DNA from: Hyphomicrobiales bacterium | Lineage (GTDB): Bacteria > Pseudomonadota > Alphaproteobacteria > Rhizobiales > Rhizobiaceae | Assembly: GCA_900470965.1 (NCBI GenBank) | Contig: UCCS01000079.1 | Span: 31,168-95,167, forward strand | Reading direction: 5' to 3' | Length of the DNA: 64,000 nt | Shown here: positions 44,221 to 53,555 of the stretch, piece by piece | Position numbering within the stretch: position 1 is the stretch's first letter | Layout: each line of letters begins with the position of its first letter | The notes under the pieces: generated by a model | What the model saw: only the letters and a program-made list of their open reading frames with translations | Told to the model about the DNA's origin: nothing | The model's database searches: none | Position numbers and translations under genes: made by a program

Positions 44221-45255
44221 CTATATTCCGAGGGTGTCACCCCCGCATGATTGCCGCACGACGAGACGGCACGGCAATTTCCTGATGCCGGGCTCCACCG
44301 AGCGTCCCTCCGCAAGCGCCAGAACCGTCAATCCGGCCTGCCGCCCCAGTTCCTTCAATTCCATATCCACCGTCGTCAGCGGCGGTCGCGTCTGGGCGGC
44401 GACAATCTCCCAATTGTCGAATCCCACCACCGAAACATCCTGCGGCACCCTGATGCCGCGTTCGCGCAGTGCATCGATGACACCACGCGCAATCTGATCA
44501 TTGCCGCAGAAGATGCCGTTGGGCCTTTCGCCGCCGCCGCTCCACAATCTTGCGACGGCTTCGTGGCCCCAGCTTTCCGACCAGACCCCGAACAGGACCG
44601 GCCGCTCTTCTCCCGCGACCCTGCGATAGGCATCGGCACGCTCGCGCACCGAGAAGAAATTCTCCGGTCCGGTGACATGCACCATCCGCTTGCGCCCGAG
44701 CTTTGCCAGCCACTCGACGGCAAGCCGCGCGCCCTGCGCATCATCGGAGCGGAAGGTGACACTTCCGGGCGCTCCTTCCGTAAATGCGTAGACCACAGGC
44801 ACATTCAAATTCGACAGATCGACCGGTAACCGTCTATCCAGACGCTTTCCTGTTGCGATGATGCCATCAACCTGTTTGTCGAGCATAGCCTCGACATGAA
44901 TCTGCGCCAGCGCCGGGTCTTCCTCAATCGCGCACAGAAAGACCGAAACGCCATGGTCGACGAGAGCATCCGATATGCCTGCCATGACCGGCAGGGTAAA
45001 ACGGCCATAGGTATCGTTGGTGAGAAGTCCGATCGTGAAACTACGCTTGCTGAGCAGGCCTCTCGCCAAAGCGTTCGGCCTGTACCCGATCTCCGCCGCA
45101 ATGCGCTTGACCCGCTCGCGCGTTTCCAGTCCCATCCGCCCCGTATCGTTCAGCGCCTTCGATGCCGTCGAGATGCTGATCCCAGCGGCAGCCGCGACAT
45201 CATGGATGGTGATCCGGCCTCTTTTTCCTCCTGTTGTGTCCAGCAACTCCTCCAT
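44221..45255 (-). CDS. LacI-family repressor of the sugar operon
   Basis: A 344-residue regulator. The N-terminal helix-turn-helix is ITIHDVAAAAGISISTASKALND, with the hinge region SKRSFTIGLL after it; a periplasmic-binding-like sugar domain fills the rest. The ATG at 45255 is chosen; a longer frame from 45297 would run through two operator-like palindromes. Same strand as, and 40 bases before, the binding-protein gene, so it heads the operon and probably represses itself with it. Confidence 0.92.
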   Translation of the reverse strand: MEELLDTTGGKRGRITIHDVAAAAGISISTASKALNDTGRMGLETRERVKRIAAEIGYRPNALARGLLSKRSFTIGLLTNDTYGRFTLPVMAGISDALVDHGVSVFLCAIEEDPALAQIHVEAMLDKQVDGIIATGKRLDRRLPVDLSNLNVPVVYAFTEGAPGSVTFRSDDAQGARLAVEWLAKLGRKRMVHVTGPENFFSVRERADAYRRVAGEERPVLFGVWSESWGHEAVARLWSGGGERPNGIFCGNDQIARGVIDALRERGIRVPQDVSVVGFDNWEIVAAQTRPPLTTVDMELKELGRQAGLTVLALAEGRSVEPGIRKLPCRLVVRQSCGGDTLGI

Positions 45256-45266
45256 CGAACTTGCGA

Positions 45267-45284
45267 TGAGAAAAGCTTTTCCCT
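45267..45284. promoter_or_regulatory. LacI-type operator copy 2
   Basis: TGAGAAAAGCTTTTCCCT: the left arm is identical to the neighbouring palindrome at 45299-45316; the right arm has two mismatches. It lies 12 bases upstream of the lacI ATG. Confidence 0.5.
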
Positions 45285-45298
45285 GTAAAATTGTCAAG

Positions 45299-45316
45299 TG
45301 AGAAAAGGTTTTCTCA
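45299..45316. promoter_or_regulatory. LacI-type operator copy 1
   Basis: TGAGAAAAGGTTTTCTCA: perfect 8-base arms around a GG centre, the size and style of LacI-family operators. It is the best palindrome in the lacI upstream region, centred 32 bases from the second copy (about three helical turns). Confidence 0.65.
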
Positions 45317-45430
45317 GCTATCGTTGACCAGATCTAGGGCCGATGAGCAGAGATGGACTGGTATCAATGATGAGCCGGCTTCTGATCGGAGGTAGGCGCG
45401 TTGGGCTTGTCAGTCTGTGATCGCAATCAC

Positions 45431-45784
45431 TTACAGGTATCCGACATGGTCGCCGAATGGGATATCCTCATCCAGGTTGCCGCTGCCGATACGTTCGCTT
45501 TCGCCGGACAGGCGTTCTTCGTCCGGATCGGAAGCCTCTGCATGGGGGTGGGAGGAATGATGGTCCAGATGCCGATCCGCTGCCGGATCATCATCCGCAT
45601 CGATACGATCTTCATCGCTACCGGCGGTATGGTGATCGTCTTTTTTCCCATTGCCGGCGGTGATCTTTGCCTGTCGCTCGGCGACCCAGGCATTGTCAGG
45701 TTCGGAGCCGATGGAGGTGCTGTGGTTCACGTGTGTGGCCGAGGAGGCTGCCGTGGGCGAGGTGGGCGCAATCTTTTCGACCAT
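45431..45784 (-). CDS. Acidic, His/Asp-rich hypothetical protein
   Basis: A 117-residue protein from ATG 45784 (AGGGAG seven bases upstream). It is strongly acidic with DRIDADDDPAADRHLDHHSS and SDPDEER tracts and no hydrophobic core, so probably disordered; a metal-binding or stress role is possible but unproven. The opposite strand is also open here but has no ribosome site. No family recognised. Confidence 0.6.
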   Translation of the reverse strand: MVEKIAPTSPTAASSATHVNHSTSIGSEPDNAWVAERQAKITAGNGKKDDHHTAGSDEDRIDADDDPAADRHLDHHSSHPHAEASDPDEERLSGESERIGSGNLDEDIPFGDHVGYL

Positions 45785-45821
45785 TGAAACTCCCTGGCTT
45801 ATGGCCCGACTGGCGGCCTGG

Positions 45822-46793
45822 CTATGATGTCTGTCGCCCAAGCGGGTGCGCATGGGGATCGATGCTGATCTGGTCGCGGCCCCTCATCTTGGCCGCGTAG
45901 AGCGCCAGATCGGCCCTGCGATAGATATCATTGGCATAGTCTCCGCTCATGACGCAGGCAATACCTGCAGAAAAACTGTAGCGGAAGCTGAGCTGGTCAG
46001 CCAGCGGGCGAGACTGCCTCACGGCAACCAGCATCCGATTGACGATCTCTGCCGCTTCTTCGGGAACCGTGTTCGGAAGAACCAGAACAAACTCTTCACC
46101 GCCGACGCGACCAAGAATATCCGTCTTGCGCACCATTTTCTGTAGCGTAGCGGCGAAATCCTTGAGAACGGCATCGCCGGCAGTATGGCCGAAACGGTCA
46201 TTGATATATTTGAAATTGTCGATGTCCAGAACCGCGAGGCAACCGACCTTCTCTTGTTGATTGCCATAGCTGCGCACCAGCTCCTCAAGCTTCGACATGA
46301 CGAAACGTCTGCTCGGGATACCGGTCAGCTCGTCGGTCTGGGAGGCTTTGATCGCGCTGTCGCGATCTTGCCGCAGCGTCCTCTGATCGGAGCGGATCGA
46401 TGTCACGTCACTTGCGACACAGAGCATCCAGCCATTGGTCTGCATGGTCTCGGTCATCCACAACCATCGGCCGTCATGAAGATCGGTCTCAAAGGCGCGA
46501 AATCCGCTTTTGCCTCGACGGGCGAGCGTCGACAGCAGCCAGCTCTCAAAGTCAGCCGCGGCAATAATCGTGCCGCGGCGGGCGTTAAAATTGCGCCGCA
46601 TCAGCTCGGACCAGAGTGGTCGTTCGTCCTCTGCGATAAACCAGGCATCGCGAAATGCGCGATTTGTAAAACGCAACCGGTCATCCTGGTCGTAGACCGC
46701 AACCATGACGCCCGCAGCTTCCATCAGCTGCGCCATTTGCAACATCGCTTCCGTGTCACCCAAGGTCATCATGCCCTCAGAACAGATCATCAT
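45822..46793 (-). CDS. PAS-GGDEF diguanylate cyclase
   Basis: A 323-residue c-di-GMP synthase. N-terminal PAS-like sensor (about 15-130), then a GGDEF domain (about 150-315) with an intact active site GRVGGEEFVLVLP. The RKTD five residues before it is the inhibitory (I-site) RxxD motif, so product feedback is likely. No membrane segment. A start at 46772 is also possible. Confidence 0.92.
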   Translation of the reverse strand: MMICSEGMMTLGDTEAMLQMAQLMEAAGVMVAVYDQDDRLRFTNRAFRDAWFIAEDERPLWSELMRRNFNARRGTIIAAADFESWLLSTLARRGKSGFRAFETDLHDGRWLWMTETMQTNGWMLCVASDVTSIRSDQRTLRQDRDSAIKASQTDELTGIPSRRFVMSKLEELVRSYGNQQEKVGCLAVLDIDNFKYINDRFGHTAGDAVLKDFAATLQKMVRKTDILGRVGGEEFVLVLPNTVPEEAAEIVNRMLVAVRQSRPLADQLSFRYSFSAGIACVMSGDYANDIYRRADLALYAAKMRGRDQISIDPHAHPLGRQTS

Positions 46794-47028
46794 CTGCTTG
46801 AACTATCTGCCCGGCGTGAAGAAACAGTTAGCTGGTTTGCATATGCACAGGTGGTTCTGCGCCGTCACCGCTGGCTGATCGCGATTCTGCCCGTCATGGA
46901 CTGCGAATTCTTCCAGTAAGTGGAATAATACCTTCCACGTTCTGCCGATTAACGGATTCCGGTGAATGGCTATGTTGGTGTCAGGCCAGCAAGGGCTGTT
47001 GGTGAATTTGTCAAAACGGAGAACTGAG

Positions 47029-48000
47029 ATGAACAGACTGATCCTTTCCCTGATGCTGGCAACCGTCAGCATCGCTCCCCTTTCCCAAGCCGTCGCCGCT
47101 CCTGTCAAGCAGGTTGCGATCACCCAGCAGGTGCCGGTGACAGTGCACTATCGTTCGGCCAAGATCGATGGCGTCGACATGTTCTATCGTGAAGCCGGCC
47201 CGGCCGACGGCCCGGTCGTCCTGCTTCTGCACGGCTTCCCAACATCCTCGCACATGTTCCGCAACCTCATTCCGCTGCTGGCAGATCGCTATCACGTCAT
47301 CGCGCCCGACTATCCGGGCTTCGGTCAGAGTGATGCACCCGATCACGCCAAGTTCGCCTATACCTTCAGCCATTATGCCGACATGGTCGATACGCTGATG
47401 ACCCAACTCAGCGCCAAGAAATACGCCATGTATGTCATGGATTACGGCGCACCGGTCGGCTACCGTCTGGCTCTCAAGCATCCGGAACGGGTGAGCGGGT
47501 TGATCGTCCAGAACGGCAATGCCTATGAAGAAGGCCTGCGCGAGTTCTGGGATCCGATCAAGGCCTACTGGGCCGACGATTCGAAGGAGAAGCGCGAGGC
47601 GCTCTCCAATCTCGTGGTTCTCGAGACCACCAAGTTCCAGTACACGGACGGCGTCAAGGACCTCACCCGCATCAGCCCCGACAACTGGGTTCACGATCAG
47701 GCCTTGCTCGACCGGCCGGGTAACAAGGATATCCAGCTCGACCTCTTCCACGATTACGGCACGAACGTCCCACTCTACCCGCAGTTCCAGGCCTTCTTCC
47801 GCGAACGCAAGCCGCCGACGTTGATCGTCTGGGGCAAGAACGACAAGATCTTCCCGGAGATCGGCGCACATCCTTACCTGCGTGATCTTCCGGACGCTGA
47901 AATGCACCTCCTCGACACAGGTCATTTCGCCCTTGAAGACAAGCTGGATGAGATGGCGCCCCTCATCCGCGATTTCCTCGATCGCAAGATCGCAAAGTAA
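47029..48000 (+). CDS. Secreted alpha/beta hydrolase, haloalkane dehalogenase/epoxide hydrolase-like
   Basis: A 323-residue protein with a signal peptide (NRLILSLMLATVSIAPLSQA, cut near AVAA). The oxyanion segment is LLLHGFPTSSHMF; the nucleophile elbow reads VMDYGAPVG, with Asp in place of Ser as in haloalkane dehalogenases and epoxide hydrolases; the acid and base fall in WGKNDKIFP and TGHFALED. Export of such an enzyme is uncommon enough to note. Convergent with a LysR gene. Confidence 0.88.
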   Translation: MNRLILSLMLATVSIAPLSQAVAAPVKQVAITQQVPVTVHYRSAKIDGVDMFYREAGPADGPVVLLLHGFPTSSHMFRNLIPLLADRYHVIAPDYPGFGQSDAPDHAKFAYTFSHYADMVDTLMTQLSAKKYAMYVMDYGAPVGYRLALKHPERVSGLIVQNGNAYEEGLREFWDPIKAYWADDSKEKREALSNLVVLETTKFQYTDGVKDLTRISPDNWVHDQALLDRPGNKDIQLDLFHDYGTNVPLYPQFQAFFRERKPPTLIVWGKNDKIFPEIGAHPYLRDLPDAEMHLLDTGHFALEDKLDEMAPLIRDFLDRKIAK

Positions 48001-48014
48001 CAATCGCCTACATG

Positions 48015-48051
48015 AAGGCCCGCGCATTCAGAGATGAATACGCGGGCCTTT
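48015..48051. terminator. Bidirectional intrinsic terminator
   Basis: AAGGCCCGCG (48015-48024) pairs with CGCGGGCCTT (48041-48050), and the inner ATTCA/TGAAT also pair, giving a long stem with a GAGA loop. T residues flank both ends. It separates the hydrolase gene from the convergent LysR gene. Confidence 0.8.
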
Positions 48052-48056
48052 AGTTA

Positions 48057-48962
48057 TCAATTGAAGTGCCTGTTGGATCTCAGCTTTTCCACCGAAAAAT
48101 CGATGAAGCTTCGCACTTTTGCCGAAGCATACCGGCCCTCCGGATGGACGACATGGATCGGCAAAGCCTCCTCCTCATACTCAGCCAGGATCGTGCGTAA
48201 TTCGCCGGCCTCAAGCTGCGGCGCAATCTGGTAGGACAGAACGCGCGTCAGGCCCCAGCCGGAAGCCGCCGCCGAGATGGCAGCCTCGTTGGTGCTGCAG
48301 AAGAGACGGGGACTGACGTGGACGGTTGACTTCCTGTGCACACCAAAACGCCATTCGAGCGACGTCCACGCACTGGTAGAGGCGACAATGCGATGGTTCG
48401 ACAGATCGCCGGGCGTCATCGGAACGCCATGCTTTTCAAAATAGACAGGGGATCCGCAGATGACGCGTCTCACCTGGCCGACGCGCGTCGCGGTGAGGCC
48501 GGAGTCGGGCAGATGACCGATGCGGATCGCGACATCGATACCTTCTTCGACCATGCCGACAACACGGTCGACGAACAGGCCGCGACCGATCACATCAGGG
48601 TAGAGATCCAGATATTCGGTCATTAGCGGCAGGACGAACATTGTGCCGAACATGGCAGAGGTAGTGACGGTGAGAGTGCCCGTCGGTCTGCCGTAGGCGC
48701 CGGCTGCGGCAGCTTCCGCCTCCGAGAGGTCGGCGAGCAGCCTCTGGCAGTCTGCAAAATACTGGGCACCGGCTTCTGTCAGCTTGACGGACCGCGTCGT
48801 GCGCGTCAGCAGGCGCGTACCGATGATATCTTCCAGGGCAGACACCATGCGAGTGACTGCGGGAGGGCTCATGTGGAGTTGCCGTCCTGCGTCTGCAAAG
48901 CTCTCGGCCTCCGCGACCTTCACGAAGACCCTCATTGCCTGCCATCGATCCATGCGGTTCAC
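48057..48962 (-). CDS. LysR-family regulator
   Basis: A 301-residue LysR protein. Helix-turn-helix: MRVFVKVAEAESFADAGRQL, LHMSPPAVTRMVSALEDIIGTRLL. The effector domain includes GRPTGTLTVTTSAMFG. CrgA/DsdC-like group. Its neighbour is the secreted hydrolase (convergent), so the target is not obvious from position. Confidence 0.9.
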   Translation of the reverse strand: MNRMDRWQAMRVFVKVAEAESFADAGRQLHMSPPAVTRMVSALEDIIGTRLLTRTTRSVKLTEAGAQYFADCQRLLADLSEAEAAAAGAYGRPTGTLTVTTSAMFGTMFVLPLMTEYLDLYPDVIGRGLFVDRVVGMVEEGIDVAIRIGHLPDSGLTATRVGQVRRVICGSPVYFEKHGVPMTPGDLSNHRIVASTSAWTSLEWRFGVHRKSTVHVSPRLFCSTNEAAISAAASGWGLTRVLSYQIAPQLEAGELRTILAEYEEEALPIHVVHPEGRYASAKVRSFIDFSVEKLRSNRHFN

Positions 48963-49006
48963 ACTGTCTTCAAAAGCTTAAGTCCCTGACAGAGATTTAA
49001 ACGCTT

Positions 49007-49402
49007 TTATTCGGATCGCAATCTATCGGTCCCATAGCGGCAAGCCGGCGAACGTCCGGCTTTTGATCTCGCCGTCGACGGCTTCAGCTTCTTGACGAGG
49101 GCTCGCAGTTCCGAAGCGATGTCGGGAGCGCCGAAAGCCTTCAATTGCCGACTTGCGAGGGCGCCTGCCGCTCCGTCACCGGCTTCTATCGCCAGCGCGA
49201 ATTTGACGGCGATTTCGACAAACAGGTCGAAACTGCCTCCGCGCTTTGCAGCGTCGATTTCAGCTCCACTTAGCGCCATTTGTTTCGCCTCGAGCTCCAG
49301 GGATCGAAGAGCGTCGAAATCGCTTCTCGAACTTGCAAGTGCAAGTTCGATTTGTATGCGCACCAGGGGAGTGATGAGGTTCTTGCTCAAGCCATTCTCC
49401 AT
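49007..49402 (-). CDS. Hypothetical protein, helical, 131 aa
   Basis: Starts at 49402. Predicted mostly helical with alternating Leu/Ala (LVRIQIELALASSRSDFDALRSLELEAKQMALSGAEIDAAKRGGSF covers residues 13-58; I note only that LSGAEIDAAKRGGSFD recalls the core of AhpD-like proteins). Ends in a basic tail. No cysteines of the CMD type. Function unknown; possibly a degenerate AhpD-fold member. Confidence 0.5.
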   Translation of the reverse strand: MENGLSKNLITPLVRIQIELALASSRSDFDALRSLELEAKQMALSGAEIDAAKRGGSFDLFVEIAVKFALAIEAGDGAAGALASRQLKAFGAPDIASELRALVKKLKPSTARSKAGRSPACRYGTDRLRSE

Positions 49403-49726
49403 AGGCTGCGATAGCCATCGTCTCTTCGGTCACCGTTTGGAGCCTGCCGGAAGATATTGCTTGACGCTTGGTAGGCGGGGCCGTTCGCAGACGGAATATT
49501 GTCGGTGGACCAATACACCCGGCCGCAGCCAGCCTGAACTGACATTCTGCTGAAGGCTTTCTTCCCCCTGACGCAACAATCGGACGAAGCTACCTCGCGA
49601 AGCCTCCCCGCAAAACGGACCCACACCAAAGAACAGTTCCTGACATTGGGAGGCTCTGCTAACCGTCGCAAAGATCCGACTGAGTGCTATAAACCAAGAC
49701 AACCGAATACTGCTTCGAGGAACGTC
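49403..49726. other. Intergenic region before the old yellow enzyme gene
   Basis: Divergent promoter region of 324 bases. I see no operator-like palindrome or conserved promoter that I can support, apart from CGAGG just before the flavoprotein ATG. Confidence 0.5.
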
Positions 49727-50830
49727 ATGCCCCAACCCGTCCTGTTTTCCCCCTTCTCCGTGCACAATCTCGAACTCGCCAACCGAATCGTGATCGCGCC
49801 CATGTGCCAGTATTCGGCCGTCGACGGCTGCATGACGGACTGGCATCTGATCCATCTCGGACAGCTTGCGCTTTCCGGCGCGGCATTGCTGACTATCGAA
49901 GCGACCGCTGTCGTTCCCGAAGGACGCATTACCTTTGCCGATGTCGGCCTTTACGATGACGCTTCCGAGGCCGCGATGGCTCGTACGCTCGAAAGCATCA
50001 GGAAATGGTCGGATATGCCGATTGCCGTGCAATTGGCGCATGCCGGCCGCAAGGCCTCGACCGAGGTTCCCTGGAGAGGCGGCGGTCAGTTTTCGCCGAC
50101 CGATGCGAACGGATGGCAGACCGAAGCGCCTTCCTCTGTCGCTTTCAACCCGAACTATGTGCCGCCGACTGCACTCGACCGCGATGGCATGAAGCGTGTC
50201 CGCGATGCCTTTGCAGCTGCCGCACGGCGGGCTGCGAAAATCGGCATTGATGCCGTCCAGATCCATGGCGCCCATGGCTATCTGCTGCACCAGTTCCTGT
50301 CGCCTTTATCGAACCAGCGAACTGACGAATATGGCGGCTCGCTGGAAAACCGTGCTCGATTTCCGCTGGAGGTTCTCGATGCGGTGAGGGATGCCTTTCC
50401 CTCCGATCGGCCGGTGACGATGCGCGTTTCCGCCACAGACTGGGTCGAAGGCGGTCTGGAGATTTCCGAGAGCGTCGAATTTGCCAGGATGCTCGAAGCG
50501 AGAGGCTGCGATGCCATCCATGTATCGAGCGGCGGCCTGCATCCCTCTCAGGCAATCCCGATCAGCCCGAGCTACCAAGTGCCGCTCGCCCGGGCAATCA
50601 AAAGCGCCGTAAAAATGCCGGTCATCGCCGTCGGTCTGATCACCGAGCCGACGCAGGCCGAGGCAATCGTTGCGACGGGCGATGCAGACCTCATCGCGCT
50701 TGCTCGCGCCGTCCTCTACGATCCGCGATGGCCGTGGCACGCAGCCGCCGAGCTCGGCGGGCAGGTGAAAGCGGCCAATCAATATCTCCGTTGCCAGCCG
50801 TCGCAGCTCAAAAACCTGTTTGCAAAATAA
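49727..50830 (+). CDS. NADH:flavin oxidoreductase, old yellow enzyme (YqjM/XenA-like)
   Basis: A 367-residue FMN-dependent ene-reductase. N-terminal NRIVIAPMCQYSA includes the YqjM-type cysteine that tunes FMN. The substrate-binding His-Gly-Ala-His is in QIHGAHGYLLHQFLSPLSNQR, and the C-terminal FMN phosphate region is VIAVGLITEPTQAE. It reduces activated alkenes such as enones or nitro-compounds. The start is fixed at ATG 49727 by its N-terminal match. Confidence 0.94.
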   Translation: MPQPVLFSPFSVHNLELANRIVIAPMCQYSAVDGCMTDWHLIHLGQLALSGAALLTIEATAVVPEGRITFADVGLYDDASEAAMARTLESIRKWSDMPIAVQLAHAGRKASTEVPWRGGGQFSPTDANGWQTEAPSSVAFNPNYVPPTALDRDGMKRVRDAFAAAARRAAKIGIDAVQIHGAHGYLLHQFLSPLSNQRTDEYGGSLENRARFPLEVLDAVRDAFPSDRPVTMRVSATDWVEGGLEISESVEFARMLEARGCDAIHVSSGGLHPSQAIPISPSYQVPLARAIKSAVKMPVIAVGLITEPTQAEAIVATGDADLIALARAVLYDPRWPWHAAAELGGQVKAANQYLRCQPSQLKNLFAK

Positions 50831-50946
50831 GATGGAGCGGGAATATCCCGCGCGAGGATAACGCTGGCTGCGTGATCTAAGCTGCTGTCTGGCATTACGA
50901 TTATGATGTACCCTTCCTGCCACGTTAAATGGGCAGGGAGGGGCTC

Positions 50947-52065
50947 ATGACCGTTGCGGGCACAGTAATTGTCGGCGCAGGCCCCGCCGGGCTCGCCTGT
51001 GCGGCAGCGCTCGGGGCCAACGGCCGCTCCTCTATAATCCTCGAACGTGCGGATAATCTGGCTGCCTCGTGGCGAAGGCATTATGACCGGCTGCATCTGC
51101 ACACCGCCAAGGCGCATTCAGGGCTGCCCGGAATGCCCATGCCGAGGGCGTTTCCAAGATATCCGTCGCGACTGCAGGTGATCGACTATTTCGAAGCCTA
51201 TGCGCGCGCCAACGATATCAGGATACGGTTTGGCAAATCCGTCATCAGCGTCAGGCAGGGCCAAGACTGGATCGTCGAGACGAATGACGGAGACGCCTTG
51301 GAGGCCGAAACCGTCGTGATCGCGACCGGGCTTTCCAAAGCTCCCATAAAGCCGGTCTGGAAAGGCCAGGAAAGCTTCACCGGAAAGCTCCTGCATTCCT
51401 CCGAGTTCAGCAATGCGGGAGCACTCGGCGCGCGCAGGGTGCTTGTCGTTGGTTTTGGCAATTCGGCCGGCGAGATCGCGCTCGAATGCGCTGAGGCGGG
51501 TCTTGAGGTCGGCATGTCGGTGCGTGGGCCGATAAACATCGTTCCGCTGGAAATGTTCGGAATTCCAACCGCGACAATCGCTATCGCACAACAGCATTTT
51601 CCATACGGATTCGCTGACGCAGTCAATGCACCATTCCTGCGCTTGCGCTATCGCGACATGGGAAAACTGGGGCTGCAAAAATCCGCCAAGGGTCCTCTGA
51701 CCAATATGGCGGAGAAAAGCCGCACGCCGCTGATCGATATCGGAACCATAGCTGAGATCAGAGCTGGCAAGATCAGGATATATCCAGGCATTGAAAGCTC
51801 GGATCGTCAGCAGGTGCATTTCGTCGATGGCCGATCGGCGGATTTCGATGCGATCATCCTGGCAACGGGCTATCGGCCCTCGCTGGAGACAATATTGCCT
51901 GATTTCGCCGAGAAGTTTGAGGGCGCGGAAAGGCCGAAAAGAGGAGAGCTCCAGCCCGGGAATGACGGCCTGTATTTCTGCGGATTCAACACGGCCTCCA
52001 CAGGCCTGTTGCGTCAAATCGGCATCGAGGCCGTCAGCATTGCCCGATCGATAGCAGAACGCTGA
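50947..52065 (+). CDS. FAD-dependent monooxygenase-like protein (FMO/YUCCA type)
   Basis: A 372-residue flavoprotein with two dinucleotide motifs: FAD site VIVGAGPAGLACAAALG at residues 7-23 and NADPH site VLVVGFGNSAGE near 167, plus the ATGYRP segment near the C terminus. The shape matches class B flavin monooxygenases including YUCCA-like and TrxB-like members. GGGAGGGG lies just before the ATG. In rhizobia such proteins may act on indole-3-pyruvate or trimethylamine; substrate here is unproven. Confidence 0.87.
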   Translation: MTVAGTVIVGAGPAGLACAAALGANGRSSIILERADNLAASWRRHYDRLHLHTAKAHSGLPGMPMPRAFPRYPSRLQVIDYFEAYARANDIRIRFGKSVISVRQGQDWIVETNDGDALEAETVVIATGLSKAPIKPVWKGQESFTGKLLHSSEFSNAGALGARRVLVVGFGNSAGEIALECAEAGLEVGMSVRGPINIVPLEMFGIPTATIAIAQQHFPYGFADAVNAPFLRLRYRDMGKLGLQKSAKGPLTNMAEKSRTPLIDIGTIAEIRAGKIRIYPGIESSDRQQVHFVDGRSADFDAIILATGYRPSLETILPDFAEKFEGAERPKRGELQPGNDGLYFCGFNTASTGLLRQIGIEAVSIARSIAER

Positions 52066-52101
52066 AGAGCCCGGGACTTTGGGAGCGCTTGGTCTGTCCG
52101 C

Positions 52102-52569
52102 TCAGAGAAGCGGGCGGCACAAATCTATTTCATCCCGGATCGGAATCCCGTGATCGCCGATATCGGGAATGGCGGGCTTCAGTAATCGCGCCTCATGAAC
52201 TGCGCCAGGTCGAACCCGCCGCAGCTCGAAGCCTCGCCGTTGGTAGAAGCGCAATGCGGCGAGGTTGTCGTTGGTTGTCATGACCCAAAGGCACCCAATA
52301 CCCTGCTCGCGCAAAACATCGGCCAAGGCTTCGATCAACAGGGTACCGACCCCCTGGCCGGGAGAGACCGCGTCCAGCGACATCAATTCTGCGTCGTTGC
52401 CCTCTAGCCGATACGTCGCCAGCCCGCGCTCGGGGTCGGCCACCAGCGCCGGAAGCGTCAGCAAGTCGAAGGCTTCGCCGTGAGCGATGATCGTCGTGCT
52501 ACCCCATCGTTGCACGAGGAGTTTCGAAATCCAGTCAGCATCCTCTTTGGTAGCTGCGCGAGCCGTCAT
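52102..52569 (-). CDS. GNAT-family acetyltransferase
   Basis: A 155-residue GCN5-related N-acetyltransferase. Acetyl-CoA binding motif A is SPGQGVGTLLIEALADVLREQG. The motif B tail ALRFYQRRGFELRRV is typical. Its start overlaps the stop of the APH-like gene by four bases (ATGA), so the two are coupled; the pairing recalls aminoglycoside- or small-molecule-modifying cassettes but no substrate is evident. Confidence 0.88.
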   Translation of the reverse strand: MTARAATKEDADWISKLLVQRWGSTTIIAHGEAFDLLTLPALVADPERGLATYRLEGNDAELMSLDAVSPGQGVGTLLIEALADVLREQGIGCLWVMTTNDNLAALRFYQRRGFELRRVRPGAVHEARLLKPAIPDIGDHGIPIRDEIDLCRPLL

Positions 52570-53555
52570 GCCTCATCATACCAAGGGTCAGGCCCTGTGA
52601 CCATCGTGTGGAGGTTCCGGATCAATCCGTCGGGGCCATTCTCGGTGACTTGATCCACGCCCAATTTCGTTAGCCAGCACCACATGCTGACCCGATGGAA
52701 GAGCGTATAGAGCCAAAGCGTCCGGTCGATATCGGGGTGATCGACCGGACCATAGCCTTCAAGAATGGGTCTATGGCTGCGCGGGTCTTCATGTGCCGAA
52801 CAGAAGAGGGCCTTGGCAAGATCAAAGAGCCTGTCTGCCGCCCGTGCATTACCGAAATCGATAAGCCCGCTGAGCTGGAGCCGGCCTATGTCGTCACGCA
52901 GGGCCAGCACATTGCCTTGGTGAAAATCGTCGTGGCAGAGCACGGCGCCGCTGCTTTCCTGCAGAAGGCCGAAGTTTCCTTCTGCCAGCTGTTGCAGACG
53001 GCGCCCGAGATCGGCATCGCCGCCCAAATCGCGGAAGCGCCGAAACACGTCTTCGAACGCTGACGTCATATAGTCCGCATTCGTCGATTTCGGTCTGTGG
53101 ATCCCTTGGCCGAGTACGTAGCCATAGGCAGGCATTGGCATCGCATGGATGCGTCTCAGCAACTCTCCCATCTGGCGGTAAGCATTCTCAATATCCGGCT
53201 CAGCCATCCAGTCACGCAGCGAGCGGCCGGGTAGCAGCGGCAGCAAGGCGTAGCGCAGCGGCAAGAGGCTTCGCGACTCGTCGATCTCCAGCCACTTTGG
53301 AACGAGCGCTGTCAGCTCCGCGCACCGACCCGCCACAAGCCTCTCCTTCGCCGGCCCCCATTCGGGTTCGTCGGGATAGATTTTCAGCACCAGCGGTTCG
53401 CGGTTCGCGCCTGCAAGATCGATCCTGTAGACTTCCGTACTGCCGCCGTGCAGACGGGAAAAGCCGCCGGCGATAAAGCTGGGATCGAGGTTTTGGACGA
53501 TCCGCTGAACTGTTTCCCTATCAAGCTCCAGGGTCACCCGTCTTTCTGGTGCCAT
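52566..53555 (-). CDS. Aminoglycoside phosphotransferase (APH)-family kinase
   Basis: A 329-residue protein-kinase-like phosphotransferase. Nucleotide/lysine segment EPLVLKIYP near residue 56, catalytic loop VLCHDDFHQGNVL near 207, metal-binding Asp in GLIDFGNARAAD. The family includes APH, homoserine and choline kinases and HipA-like proteins, so resistance is not implied. Paired with the overlapping GNAT. Confidence 0.86.
   Translation of the reverse strand: MAPERRVTLELDRETVQRIVQNLDPSFIAGGFSRLHGGSTEVYRIDLAGANREPLVLKIYPDEPEWGPAKERLVAGRCAELTALVPKWLEIDESRSLLPLRYALLPLLPGRSLRDWMAEPDIENAYRQMGELLRRIHAMPMPAYGYVLGQGIHRPKSTNADYMTSAFEDVFRRFRDLGGDADLGRRLQQLAEGNFGLLQESSGAVLCHDDFHQGNVLALRDDIGRLQLSGLIDFGNARAADRLFDLAKALFCSAHEDPRSHRPILEGYGPVDHPDIDRTLWLYTLFHRVSMWCWLTKLGVDQVTENGPDGLIRNLHTMVTGPDPWYDEA

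Noticed and set aside
45401..45787. Plus-strand frame opposite the acidic protein
   Set aside because: Gly/Ile-rich shadow without ribosome site; the minus strand has AGGGAG at correct spacing.
52102..53555. GNAT plus APH pair as an antibiotic-resistance cassette
   Set aside because: Both families are broad, sequences are not close to known aminoglycoside enzymes by eye, and no mobile context is present.
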